Assembly (NCBI RefSeq): GCF_013371465.1
Contig: NZ_JABWDU010000012.1
Location: 1-64,000, forward strand
From: Ensifer oleiphilus
GTDB lineage: Bacteria; Pseudomonadota; Alphaproteobacteria; Rhizobiales; Rhizobiaceae
DNA: 64,000 nt
Direction: 5' to 3'
The position numbers and the translations under genes were made by a program. Each line of letters starts with the position of its first letter. The stretch's first letter is position 1. Shown piece after piece: positions 1 through 8,265 of the stretch. The notes below the pieces were generated by a model. The model saw only the letters and a program-made list of their open reading frames with translations. It ran no database searches and was not told the origin of the DNA.

Positions 1-148
1 GGTCGCCTTCGGCCCGAAGGAGGAGATCCTGCCGTCGCAGAAGATGCGGCCGCTGGTGGTGGAGAAGAACCGCAGGGACGCCGCCGGCAGGGCGGATGCC
101 GGCATGGGCCAGGCAATGGGCCAGCCGCAACGGGTGCCGGCGGAATAG
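1..148 (+). CDS. Type I secretion system permease/ATPase, C-terminal end (partial)
   Basis: Only the last 48 codons are inside the window; the reading frame starts at base 2 and ends in TAG at 146-148. The tail reads VAFGPKEEIL followed by a polar, low-complexity end. The same AFGPKxE motif occurs near the C-terminus of the complete PrsD-type ATPase at 60772-62523, so this is very likely the end of a paralogous RTX-exporter ABC subunit. It is followed by an RTX-like cargo gene and an HlyD-type fusion protein, which fits a complete ATPase-cargo-fusion protein unit cut by the window edge. The nucleotide-binding motifs lie outside the window, so the assignment rests on the tail and the context. 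Confidence 0.7.
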   Translation, partial: VAFGPKEEILPSQKMRPLVVEKNRRDAAGRADAGMGQAMGQPQRVPAE

Positions 149-273
149 CCGGTGCGCCCCCCCAGGGGATCGGCCGCCTTCGGGCGGCGGATCCCATCAG
201 ACGTCAAGCGACACGAGGCCAAGGCGCAAGACACGCTCCGCGATAGGAGCCAGCACCGGCCGAGGAGGATGTC

Positions 274-3200
274 ATGGACGAGAAGCTCATCCTGAAGCGA
301 CCCGACAGCCAGCAGGCGGTCGCGCCGATGAACCGTTACGAGATCGCCGACAAGCCGGAGCGCAAGCGCGGCCGCATGCTGTTGTCGGCCCTGTTTCTCG
401 GCGGTCTCGGCTCGGTGTTTGCCGGCCGCGACGAGGCGGGCGGCAATACGCCGGCGCATCAGCCCCTTGGCGACGACGGGGCGATCGCGCCGGAACCCGA
501 GCAGCCAACCGGGCCGGATCTGGCCGGCGCGCTCGATGTCGTCAACGATGTCGCCGATTATTTCCGCGAGCTGATGGCCGACTTCGCGCTGACGACCGGC
601 ACGGTGCCAACGGTGACCGGCCGGCTGCGCGCCTCGGTGCGGCTGTCCTTCGACGACGGCCGTCCCGATACCGGCCTGGTCGACGACCGGCCGCTCCAGC
701 AGAAGGCCCGCTCGGCCAACGACAATGGCCTGGAGAGCTTCAACTTCCCGCGGCTGTCTTCCTTCGGCAACCTGCCGTCATCAGGCGGCCGCAAGGACGA
801 CGACGACAATGACGACGACCACGGCGGTGGTGACGATGATAATGACGACGGCAATGGCAATGGCAATGGCGGCAATAACGGGGGAAACAACAACGGCGGC
901 GGCAACAACGGCGGTGATGACGACGACGACGATGACGGCGCCACCCGCACCAACCGGCTGCCGGTGGTCACCGGCCGCAACATTCTTGCCAACGGCTTCA
1001 TGAACCTGTCGGCGATCATCCTGCTCGATGATCTGCTCGCCAACACGCTCGATCCCGACGGCGACCGGCTGACGATCGCCAATCTGACCGTTTCTTCCGG
1101 TTCGGTGCGCGCTTACGCCGACGGCATGTGGCTCTATACGCCCGATCGCGGTGACATCGGCGAGGTTACCTTCAGCTATACCGTCTCCGACGGCAGCGGC
1201 AGCGTCGCCAATGGCGCGCTGCTTTCGCTGCTCGACTGGCCGGCCAACGAGATCAAGGGCACCGAGGGACCCGACGTGCTCCTCGGCACGCCGCGCCCCG
1301 ACATCATCGCCGCCCTTGGCGGCGACGATATCGTCTATGGCCGCGAGGACGACGACCTGATCCTCGGCGGCACCGGCAACGACACGCTCTTGGGCGGCGA
1401 CGGCAACGATACCCTTCATGGCGAAGACGGCGATGACCGGCTGTTCGGCGGCAATGGCAACGACATTCTGTTCGGCGGCGCCGGCAACGACCAGCTCTAT
1501 GGCGAGGCCGGCGACGACATCCTCATCGGCGAGGCTGGCGACGATACTCTGTCGGGCGGCACCGGCGACGACCGGCTGTTCGGCGAGGACGGCAAGGATC
1601 GTCTCGAGGGCGATGCCGGCGACGATCTGGTCGATGGCGGCAGCGAGGACGATACGCTTGCCGGCGGCACCGGCGACGACACGGTTCTGGCCGGCGCCGG
1701 CAACGACGTCATCGTCACCGGACCGAGCAGCGAAGAGGCTCGTCTGGCACAGGCATCGCAGGCAACACCGGCCGCAACCACCGACGACGACGATGGCGAC
1801 GACCATTATTCCGGCGGCACCGGCTTCGACACGCTCGATGCCAGCACCACCACGAACACCATCGTCGTCGACCTCGAAGCCGGCACGGCGTCAGGCGAAG
1901 AGATCGGCTCCGACACGCTCGACAGCATCGAGGCGGTCATCGCCGGCTCGGGCGACGACCAGCTTTCCGGCGATGCCGCCTGCAACACGTTGATCGGCAA
2001 TGACGGTGACGACACCATCGATGGCCGCGCGGGCGACGACACGCTCACAGGCGGAAACGGCGACGACACCGTCAAGGGCGGAAACGGAAACGACACCGTC
2101 CTCGTCCAGGCCCGCGCCGAAGACCACAGCGACGATGACGACGGCGATGACACATACGAAGGCGGCGCGGGAACCGATACGCTCGATGCCAGCGCGACGA
2201 CCGAGAGCATCGTCGTCGATCTCGAAGAGGGAACGGCCACGGGCGAGGAGATCGGCTCCGACACGCTCGACAGCATCGAGACCGTGATCGCCGGTTCCGG
2301 CGACGACGAGCTTTCGGGTGACGCGGCGAACAACACACTTGTTGGCAATGACGGCAACGATGCCATCGATGGCCGCGACGGCGACGATACGCTGGCCGGC
2401 GGCTGGGGCGACGATGTCGTCTCCGGTGGAGGCGGCGATGACACCATCGTCGTCGAGGCTCCGGTTTGCGCGCCTGGTGAGACGAGCGACGGCAACGATA
2501 CCTATACTGGCGGGACCGGCTTCGACACGCTCGATGCCAGCGCTACCACCGAGAGCATCGTCGTCGATCTCGAGCAGGGAACGGCCACGGGTGAGGAGAT
2601 CGGTTCGGACACGCTTCAACGGATCGAAGCCGTTATCGGCGGCTCCGGCGACGATCAGCTTTCGGGCGATGCCGAAGGAAACACCCTCTTTGGCAATGAC
2701 GGCAACGATGTCATCGACGGCCGCGCCGGCAACGACACGCTGGCCGGTGGCCAGGGGAACGATACCGTCTCTGGCGACCAGGGCAACGACACGGTTATCG
2801 TCGTCGTGGCTGAAGGTGCCGGCAATGACGGCAATGACAGCTATTCGGGTGGGGACGGCATCGATACGCTCGACATGTCAGCGCTGGTGCAGGCCGTGCT
2901 TGCCGATATCGAGGCCGGTATTGCCGAAGGTGAGGAGATCGGTTCGGACCTGATCGACGGCTTCGACGTCATTGTCGGTGGCGACGGTGGCGACCGCCTG
3001 TCGGGTGGGGCCGGCAACAATATCCTGTCGGGCGGCGAGGGCAACGACGTGCTGCGCGGCCGCGGCGGCGACGATGTTCTCGTCGGGGGTGGCGGCAGTG
3101 ACAAGTTGGAGGGTAACACCGGCAACGACACCTTCCTCGTGGTGATCGCGCCGGATGCAAGCGGTGACGACGGCAACGACCTGATCGACGGCAACGAGGC

Positions 3201-3741
3201 GGTCGATACCTACGACGCCTCGGCAGCGATGCAGGCCGTGGTGATCGACCTCGATCGTGGCACGGCCGAAGGGGTGGAGATCGGCACGGACCTGTTGACC
3301 TCGGTCGAAGGTGCTGTCGGCGGCAAGGGCGACGACGTGCTCATCGCCGGCAATGCCGTCAACTTCCTCGCCGGCGGCGACGGCGCCGACATCTTCGTCT
3401 TCCGCACGACCGCGTCGCTGGCCAATGACGGCAGCGGCCGCGACGAGATCCGCGACTTTGAGGTCGGCGACCGCGTCGACCTGTCGAAGATCGCCGAAGC
3501 CATCGGCGGGCTCGTCTTCGGCGGACTGCTGGAGGACGGCCAAGCACGGGAGGTGCACCAGATCACCTTCTATCACGAGACCTTCGGCGACGGCGAGCGC
3601 ACCGTCGTTCGCGCCGTCGTCGACCTCGAACGCGATGAGGATCTGCAGTTCCTGATCGCCGGCCGCCACGAGCTCACCGAACAGGACTTTATCCTGGCCG
3701 CAACCGAAAACCCGGCGGACCAGTCGAGAGACACCGTCTGA
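274..3741 (+). CDS. RTX-like calcium-binding protein with five tandem repeats, probable T1SS cargo
   Basis: This 1155-residue protein is predicted to be exported by the adjacent type I secretion genes. In order it shows a basic N-terminus with a short hydrophobic stretch (about residues 33-51), an Asp/Asn/Gly-rich low-complexity linker (about 174-223), a cadherin-like segment ending in a YTVSDGSGS motif, and a block of RTX nonapeptides of GGxGNDxL type (about 328-482). Then come five imperfect ~115-residue units, each beginning with a GGxxxDTLDAS-like motif and containing GEEIGSDTL (about 508-1035). The C-terminal region, with DIFVF and IRDFEVGDRVDLSKI, resembles RTX secretion-signal domains. 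No enzymatic domain is recognised. The start is backed by a GAGGAGG Shine-Dalgarno just upstream. RTX repeats fold on calcium outside the cell; an adhesin or matrix role is inference. The hydrophobic N-terminal stretch is odd for a T1SS cargo. Confidence 0.85.
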   Translation: MDEKLILKRPDSQQAVAPMNRYEIADKPERKRGRMLLSALFLGGLGSVFAGRDEAGGNTPAHQPLGDDGAIAPEPEQPTGPDLAGALDVVNDVADYFRELMADFALTTGTVPTVTGRLRASVRLSFDDGRPDTGLVDDRPLQQKARSANDNGLESFNFPRLSSFGNLPSSGGRKDDDDNDDDHGGGDDDNDDGNGNGNGGNNGGNNNGGGNNGGDDDDDDDGATRTNRLPVVTGRNILANGFMNLSAIILLDDLLANTLDPDGDRLTIANLTVSSGSVRAYADGMWLYTPDRGDIGEVTFSYTVSDGSGSVANGALLSLLDWPANEIKGTEGPDVLLGTPRPDIIAALGGDDIVYGREDDDLILGGTGNDTLLGGDGNDTLHGEDGDDRLFGGNGNDILFGGAGNDQLYGEAGDDILIGEAGDDTLSGGTGDDRLFGEDGKDRLEGDAGDDLVDGGSEDDTLAGGTGDDTVLAGAGNDVIVTGPSSEEARLAQASQATPAATTDDDDGDDHYSGGTGFDTLDASTTTNTIVVDLEAGTASGEEIGSDTLDSIEAVIAGSGDDQLSGDAACNTLIGNDGDDTIDGRAGDDTLTGGNGDDTVKGGNGNDTVLVQARAEDHSDDDDGDDTYEGGAGTDTLDASATTESIVVDLEEGTATGEEIGSDTLDSIETVIAGSGDDELSGDAANNTLVGNDGNDAIDGRDGDDTLAGGWGDDVVSGGGGDDTIVVEAPVCAPGETSDGNDTYTGGTGFDTLDASATTESIVVDLEQGTATGEEIGSDTLQRIEAVIGGSGDDQLSGDAEGNTLFGNDGNDVIDGRAGNDTLAGGQGNDTVSGDQGNDTVIVVVAEGAGNDGNDSYSGGDGIDTLDMSALVQAVLADIEAGIAEGEEIGSDLIDGFDVIVGGDGGDRLSGGAGNNILSGGEGNDVLRGRGGDDVLVGGGGSDKLEGNTGNDTFLVVIAPDASGDDGNDLIDGNEAVDTYDASAAMQAVVIDLDRGTAEGVEIGTDLLTSVEGAVGGKGDDVLIAGNAVNFLAGGDGADIFVFRTTASLANDGSGRDEIRDFEVGDRVDLSKIAEAIGGLVFGGLLEDGQAREVHQITFYHETFGDGERTVVRAVVDLERDEDLQFLIAGRHELTEQDFILAATENPADQSRDTV
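1255..1725 (+). repeat. RTX nonapeptide-coding repeats, first block
   Basis: Degenerate 27-bp units encode GGxGxDxLx-type calcium-binding nonapeptides. They vary in third codon positions, so they are coding repeats and not a satellite. Confidence 0.85.
1795..3390 (+). repeat. Five tandem ~345-bp coding repeats
   Basis: The equivalent position of each unit (the residue before the GG of GGxxxDTLDAS) falls at 1807, 2155, 2503, 2842 and 3184, giving periods of 348, 348, 339 and 342 bp. Units 1-3 are most alike, sharing IVVDLExGTAxGEEIGSDTL. Unit 5 is the most diverged. The pattern indicates internal duplication of one module with in-frame length changes. Confidence 0.85.
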
Positions 3742-3787
3742 ACAACCACAGAACCCAGTCGTCACGCGTTATCGGGAGAAGAAGACC

Positions 3788-5113
3788 ATGAAGACCACGG
3801 ACAAGAGCACGACAGAGGCGACCGCCATGACAGTCCCACCGCCGGAAAAACCGCAGTTCGGCATCACCTCGCGCATCGCCGTGTCGGCGATCTTTGCCGC
3901 AACGCTGGTGTTCGGCGTCGGCGGCTGGGCCGCCCAGGCGAAGCTGTCGGGCGCCGTCATCACCCAGGGCCAGGTCGCCGTGTCCCAGCAGGTCAAGTTG
4001 ATCCAGCACCGCGACGGCGGCATCGTCTCGGCCATCCCCGTCAAGAACGGCACCCATGTCCGGAAGGGCGACGTGCTGCTGCAGCTCGACGAGACCCAGA
4101 CCCGGGTCGAGCTGTCGATCGTGCGCGGCCAGCTGCAGCAGTTCTACGCCATGCGCGCCCGGCTGACGGCCGAACGCGACGGCGACGCCACCGTCTCCTT
4201 CGGCGAGTTCGATATTCCAGAGGTGCTCAAAGCCAGCGAAGTGAAGCTGTTCGAAGCCAATCGCCGGATGATCACCAGCCAGGAAGAGCAGATGCGGCTG
4301 CAGATCGGCCAGTTCGAGGAGCAGATCCGTGGCCTCAAGGCCCAGACCGGTTCCAGCGACAAGGAGAAGGAGATCGTCGAGAAGGAGATCACCAAGCTCG
4401 ACACGCTGCTCAAGAGCGGCCTGGTGCCGGTCTCCGAGCATCGCGACCTGTTGCGCCAGATGGCCCGCATCGACGGCTCCAAGGGGGAACTCTTGGCGCG
4501 CATCGCCGAGGCGCTCGGCCAGATCAGCGAGCTGCGCATCAAGCTGATGTCGATCGACCAGAACAACCGCAAGGAAACGCAAGGCCAGATCGTCGGGCTC
4601 GAGGCCAAGATCGCCGAACTGACGGAACGGGCGGTGGCGGCAAAGGACCGGCTGTCGCGCATGGAAGTGCGTGCCCCCGTCGACGGTCTCGTCTACGACC
4701 TGCAGGTCCACACCATCGGCGGCATCATCGCGCCCGGCGCCACCGCCATGTCGATCGTGCCCGAGGGCGAGGACCTGACGGTGGAGATCCGCATCCCGCC
4801 TGTCGACATCGACCGCATCGCGCCCGGCCAGAAGAGCCGCATGCGCTTTACCGTCTTCAACCAGCGAACGACCCCCGAACTCGACGGCCGCATCGACGTC
4901 ATCGCCGCAGCCACCACGCTCGACCGCAACACCGGACAGCCCTTCTATCTCGCAACCGTCGAGATCACCGAACCGCTCGACAAGCTCGGTGGCCGCAAGC
5001 TCATGCCCGGTATGCCCGTCGAAGTCTTCGTCCAGACCGACGAGAGAACCGCGATCTCATACCTCACGAAACCATTCACAGACCAGATGCTCAGGGCATT
5101 CCGCGAGGAGTGA
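3788..5113 (+). CDS. HlyD-family type I secretion membrane fusion protein (PrsE-like)
   Basis: This 441-residue periplasmic adaptor would link an inner-membrane ABC exporter to a TolC-type outer-membrane channel. One transmembrane segment lies near residues 30-52. A biotinyl-lipoyl-like segment with GGIVSAIPVKNGTHVRKGD follows, then a long coiled-coil hairpin (about 105-290), and a C-terminal beta domain with RAPVDGLVYDLQVHTIGG and LMPGMPVEVF. The end, ISYLTKPFTDQMLRAFREE, closely matches the end of the second fusion protein at 62520-63830, so the two are paralogues. The start has a GGGAGAAG ribosome site. It lies 46 bp downstream of the RTX gene, suggesting co-transcription. The symbol prsE is withheld because the copy at 62520 is the equally good candidate. 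Confidence 0.92.
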   Translation: MKTTDKSTTEATAMTVPPPEKPQFGITSRIAVSAIFAATLVFGVGGWAAQAKLSGAVITQGQVAVSQQVKLIQHRDGGIVSAIPVKNGTHVRKGDVLLQLDETQTRVELSIVRGQLQQFYAMRARLTAERDGDATVSFGEFDIPEVLKASEVKLFEANRRMITSQEEQMRLQIGQFEEQIRGLKAQTGSSDKEKEIVEKEITKLDTLLKSGLVPVSEHRDLLRQMARIDGSKGELLARIAEALGQISELRIKLMSIDQNNRKETQGQIVGLEAKIAELTERAVAAKDRLSRMEVRAPVDGLVYDLQVHTIGGIIAPGATAMSIVPEGEDLTVEIRIPPVDIDRIAPGQKSRMRFTVFNQRTTPELDGRIDVIAAATTLDRNTGQPFYLATVEITEPLDKLGGRKLMPGMPVEVFVQTDERTAISYLTKPFTDQMLRAFREE

Positions 5114-5135
5114 GGGGAGACGGTCGGTAAGGGCT

Positions 5136-5162
5136 AAATGATAGCGACAGGAGCTATCGTTT
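5136..5162 (+). terminator. Stem-loop after the fusion-protein gene, possible terminator
   Basis: AAATGATAGC pairs with GCTATCGTTT (one G-U pair) around a 7-base loop, 23 bp after the stop codon. There is no long T-run, so it may be a weak terminator or an mRNA-end stabiliser. Confidence 0.4.
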
Positions 5163-5375
5163 GGTGAACCGGCACCGGATGAGCAGATACACTCAGTATC
5201 TTTCGCTTCGGCGGTTGTGTCGCTTGGCTGGCCATCGCTCTTTGGGCCATGAGAAGGGGCGCATTTCCATCCGGTCCACACAGGGGGGAGCCCGTTAATG
5301 CAGTTGGGCCAAATTGTCGAGATCGCCTACACTGGCGCTCGTCGCCGCAGACATACATCGCTCGGAGGCTTGAAG

Positions 5376-5798
5376 ATGACATGCCCATACTGCGGAAGAG
5401 GCACACTCGTCAGAGATACGCGCGATGTTCCCTATGTCTACAGAGGGGTGGGCATTCTTATCGAAAAGGTGGCGGGCCGATTTTGCAATGAATGCAATGA
5501 AGTTGTTCCAGATGACACGGACGGGAGGCGGATCATCAAGGCGATGCTCGAACTCAAGAAGAAAGTGGATACAGAGAAGGTCGATCCGCGATTCATTACG
5601 ACTGTTCGAGAGAAACTACATCTCGGCCAGAAGGAGGCGGAAGAGCTGTTCGGTGGCGGAATCAACTCATTCTCGCGTTACGAAACAGGGGAGTCAAAGC
5701 CGCCGCTGTCTCTCGTTAAACTGTTCTGCATACTCAACCTTCACCCGGAATTGCTTATCGAGGTTCGCAGTGGGTGCCCCACATTACCCGAGGAATAA
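5376..5798 (+). CDS. MqsA-type antitoxin / YgiT-type zinc finger plus HTH protein
   Basis: This 140-residue protein has an N-terminal zinc-finger module with two CxxC pairs (CPYC near residue 3 and CNEC near 41), followed by an Xre-like helix-turn-helix (LGQKEAEELFGGGINSFSRYETG) typical of MqsA antitoxins. MqsA binds DNA through the C-terminal HTH and, in complete systems, neutralises the MqsR ribonuclease. The start at 5376 is preferred because family members begin with M-x-CPxCG and a GGAGG lies just upstream. An in-frame ATG at 5298, also with a purine-rich upstream sequence, would add 26 residues with no family match. No MqsR-like ORF was found on either side, so it may be a solitary regulator. 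Confidence 0.8.
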   Translation: MTCPYCGRGTLVRDTRDVPYVYRGVGILIEKVAGRFCNECNEVVPDDTDGRRIIKAMLELKKKVDTEKVDPRFITTVREKLHLGQKEAEELFGGGINSFSRYETGESKPPLSLVKLFCILNLHPELLIEVRSGCPTLPEE

Positions 5799-6206
5799 AG
5801 GCCGACAAAACTCGGAACCACTCAATGAGTTACTTCCTTCCAAGGTAGCGTTTTGCGCCATTAGTCTGTGAAGAAAGGGTCCCGCCCTCAGGAGCCTTCT
5901 CCCACTACTCTTAGCGGCAAGCACCTTCTTGCGCGATTGCTCACCGCGGGTTGCGACTGGATAGACGTCTGTCGATCTCATCGGGACACCGACCGCAGTC
6001 TCAGACGAACCGGGTCCGCGGGTTCACCCAACATCGCAGGGCATGCAGCCCATTTTGCTCGTATCGAGCCCGCCGAATAGTTTCGCAGTATGCGCGAGGG
6101 TGCTGATCCTGTGCCTGACGCCCATCACCCGGCGTGCCGATGACGAACGTTCGCCGGTCAAGCCGGGCAGACCCGGCAGTCATTGGTTGGATCAACTGAC
6201 TTCGGA
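5799..6206. other. Intergenic stretch, no supported gene
   Basis: This region of about 400 bp lies between the MqsA-like and BrnA-like genes. Short open frames exist on both strands, but none has a convincing ribosome site or recognisable motif. It was inspected for MqsR or BrnT toxin sequences and none was seen. Confidence 0.5.
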
Positions 6207-6434
6207 TCAAGCATCCTTGTCGAGATCGGTCGTATCTCGTAGAGCTTTCTGCATTCTTGCGCGCCAATCCCCACCAGATGCCTTGAACCAGGCGATTACG
6301 TCGATATCGACGTTGAGGGTGAGTTTGGTTGTAGACCCGTCGGAGGGTGGCGCTTGCTTCTTGAGTGCTCGCGGACGTTCGAGAACCTGCTGCACCAGGT
6401 CGCCGGTAGCGCGTGTGGAAATTGCTTTCGCCAT
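6207..6434 (-). CDS. BrnA-type antitoxin
   Basis: This 75-residue protein ends with KLTLNVDIDVIAWFKASGG and WRARMQKALRD, the pattern of the BrnA antitoxin domain, in which a ribbon-helix-helix fold follows a disordered N-terminus. BrnA normally pairs with the upstream ribonuclease BrnT and represses the operon. The ATG is preceded by TAAGG. In transcription order, no BrnT-like frame is seen upstream (6435-6825) or downstream, so the antitoxin appears orphaned. It could be a decayed module or an immunity-type protein against incoming BrnT. Confidence 0.75.
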   Translation of the reverse strand: MAKAISTRATGDLVQQVLERPRALKKQAPPSDGSTTKLTLNVDIDVIAWFKASGGDWRARMQKALRDTTDLDKDA

Positions 6435-6825
6435 ATGCCAGCCTTACGTCGTTTTGATGCCAGGCAGTATGTCACGCTTCCATCTGGCCGCCTTATCATT
6501 TATTGGCCCCGTGTGGGCACGCAATCGCTTTGCGGGGAACTTCGGGCAATGAACGCTGGTCTGCGCCGGAGCAAGTGCAACTTTGACCTTCTTCACGCAT
6601 TCCCATTGCGCGTCTGGTCGCGCAGCCGAACTTGGCTGCTCCATTCTCTCAGGAATTGATGCCTTGATGGGGTGGTCGATTTAGTCGGTAGGGCGGTGCA
6701 TAAAGAAGGCTCGGGCAGCAATGGGTAACGAGGGGCGCTGAGCCAGCCCCCATTCGCCTCATCGCGTCACTGACCGGAATTTGCGTTATGATGTAAGAAA
6801 TTAGCGCGTCGCAGTGGAGAGGGAT
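6435..6825. other. Intergenic stretch between divergent brnA-like and cyclase genes
   Basis: This region of about 390 bp should hold the promoters of two divergently transcribed genes. Short open frames on either strand show no toxin or other known motif. I cannot place a confident promoter. Confidence 0.45.
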
Positions 6826-7488
6826 ATGAGGCCGACACGGAGTTTTGTGCACGCTTCGGCTACCGTTGCGTTTATTGATCTGGCCGGATTCAGCGCAATT
6901 GCCGACGTTTATGGAGATTCCACCGCGATTGGCATTCTTGAACTTTTCGAGAGCATGGTCTGCGAAGCTCTTAACGGCTATGAGCCTCCGATCAAATGGA
7001 TTGGAGATGAGGCAATGCTCTCGTTTCCTGAGCCGCAAATGGCGATCCAGGCGCTGGGAACGCTGTTGCAGGCATGCCGGAACGAACCCCGCCTACCGCT
7101 TACTCGGGCAGGGCTGAACCACGGACCCGTCATCCTTAGAGCAGGTGATCTCTTTGGCTCGACCGTCAATATCGCAGCTCGCATCGCCGCGCTCGCATCT
7201 CCCGGTCAATTGCTTGCTACCCGAGCCATTGCCGAGGCGGCTGCCGCAAACGGTATTGTTGTAACTGATCTCGGGACGGTGGCGCTTCGCTCGGTAACCG
7301 GGGATATCGCTCTTTACGAGATCGAGTTTGCGCCATCCGCGGATCCGGCCTGGATCGATCCGGTCTGCAAGATGCATGCACCGTACTCGGCCTATCGTCG
7401 CGCCGCGCCGCAAGGGCCGTGGTTCTGCTCGCCGCGATGCGAAGAGGCATTTCGCAAATCGCCGCAGACCTACGGCTTGCCCCGCTGA
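6826..7488 (+). CDS. Class III adenylate/guanylate cyclase with C-terminal YHS domain
   Basis: This 220-residue soluble protein has a class III cyclase homology domain with FIDLAGFSAIAD (metal-binding region) near residue 15, WIGDEAMLSF near 60, and GDLFGSTVNIAARI near 108. The last ~45 residues form a YHS-like domain: DPVCKM near 177, then WFCSPRCEEAFRKSPQTY at the end. YHS domains occur in metal-transporting ATPases and other metal-linked proteins and suggest metal sensing. Predicted product is cAMP or cGMP; the substrate cannot be chosen from sequence by eye. The ATG at 6826 is preferred because GGAGAGGG precedes it; an in-frame GTG at 6814 is the alternative. There is no membrane segment. 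Confidence 0.85.
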   Translation: MRPTRSFVHASATVAFIDLAGFSAIADVYGDSTAIGILELFESMVCEALNGYEPPIKWIGDEAMLSFPEPQMAIQALGTLLQACRNEPRLPLTRAGLNHGPVILRAGDLFGSTVNIAARIAALASPGQLLATRAIAEAAAANGIVVTDLGTVALRSVTGDIALYEIEFAPSADPAWIDPVCKMHAPYSAYRRAAPQGPWFCSPRCEEAFRKSPQTYGLPR

Positions 7489-7928
7489 CGATGCGCTAAC
7501 GAATAGATCCGGCCACCGCAGCCCGTCGGGCGGCCGTAAAGGTGACCGGCGGACCTGTTGGTGAGCGTTCCCCAGCGCGATAGCCGCGCGCATGTTCCAA
7601 ATCCCACGAGGGGCAAGCAAGTTTGCTTCACCGCATGCCTCAAATTCTACGCCGGAGCCTGTGGCGAGATCCTTGGGAACTCTCCCGGCAGTGATTTTGC
7701 CCTCATAACAGCGGTCTGCAAGGCACTTAACGCACGTTTCGCACCAGGAGCACTCGCCCACAGCGAAAGAGGTGCGAGTAGCTTGGTCCCGAAATCGCAA
7801 AGGGCGGCATTCTAGGCAATACGCCATCGTCGATACAGCCTTCAGCGGGTGACGAGCGCCTACCAGGCACAGGAGGCAAGCTTCGGGCCGATGTTCTCCG
7901 CTGCGGCCAAAGTCGATGCCAACGATCG
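7489..7928. other. Intergenic stretch with a possible gene remnant
   Basis: This region of about 440 bp lies between convergent genes. Apart from the Cys-rich frame annotated separately at 7650-7827 on the minus strand, nothing recognisable was seen. Confidence 0.45.
7650..7827 (-). pseudogene. Possible small Cys-rich (DUF1272-like) remnant
   Basis: The frame starting at ATG 7827 reads MAYCLECRPL, then GECSWCETCVKCLADRC. This resembles the closely spaced CxxC pattern of small DUF1272 zinc-binding proteins. Family members are short, whereas this frame runs on for 244 codons antisense to the cyclase gene, so an ancestral stop would have been lost. The similarity is recalled, not computed, and may be fortuitous. 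Confidence 0.25.
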
Positions 7929-8171
7929 CTAGCCACGCGCAACGCGGCTCGTCGCGGGCTCAAGCCCCTTGCCGCGATAGGCGACCGGGATGCCCAATGT
8001 CTCATGGGCCGTTGCCAACGCCTCGAGCCAGGTCGCCAGTTCTGCCGGCACCTTTTCGTCGCCCGTTTCCATCGCCTCGATCCACGCCAGATTGCAATGG
8101 AGCGCGCTCGCGAGATTGATCGGCGTCCAGCGAAGGGCAAGTAGGCATTGGGTAAATCGTGCGGGGGTCAT
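7929..8171 (-). CDS. Small helix-turn-helix-like protein
   Basis: This protein of about 80 residues, MTPARFTQCLLALRW onwards, resembles small rhizobial Xre/HTH-like proteins in which a four-helix HTH (LASALHCNLAWIEAMETG, about residues 20-38) is followed by a helical tail (WLEALATAHE). The ATG at 8171 fits the family start better than an upstream TTG at 8204. There is no partner gene in an operon. A DNA-binding role is inferred from the fold pattern; the target is unknown. Confidence 0.6.
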   Translation of the reverse strand: MTPARFTQCLLALRWTPINLASALHCNLAWIEAMETGDEKVPAELATWLEALATAHETLGIPVAYRGKGLEPATSRVARG

Positions 8172-8253
8172 TTTTTGCTCAGGGTTGCGAGGGCGTCTGT
8201 TCAATGAGGCTTTACACGTAGAAATGAGTCAAGGTGATGACGTGTCGCACCAC

Positions 8254-8265
8254 GATCACGTGATC
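8254..8265. promoter_or_regulatory. Perfect 12-bp palindrome upstream of trkH-like gene
   Basis: GATCACGTGATC lies between the divergent HTH-like gene and the potassium transporter gene. It could be a dimeric regulator site; no known box is matched. Confidence 0.3.

Noticed and set aside
781-1806. 341-codon minus-strand frame in the first RTX gene
   Set aside because: Reverse reading of Asp/Gly-rich repeats, giving only Val/Ala/Ile runs.
1255-3390. Regular repeats considered as a CRISPR array or satellite
   Set aside because: Repeats are in frame, encode RTX nonapeptides or ~115-residue modules, and vary at third codon positions; no spacer-repeat structure.
5249-5491. Possible MqsR toxin upstream of the MqsA-like gene
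   Set aside because: The translation (MRRGAFPSG onwards) has no MqsR features and overlaps the antitoxin in another frame.
6444-6644. Possible BrnT toxin upstream of the BrnA-like gene
   Set aside because: The 66-residue translation lacks the BrnT pattern and has no convincing ribosome site.
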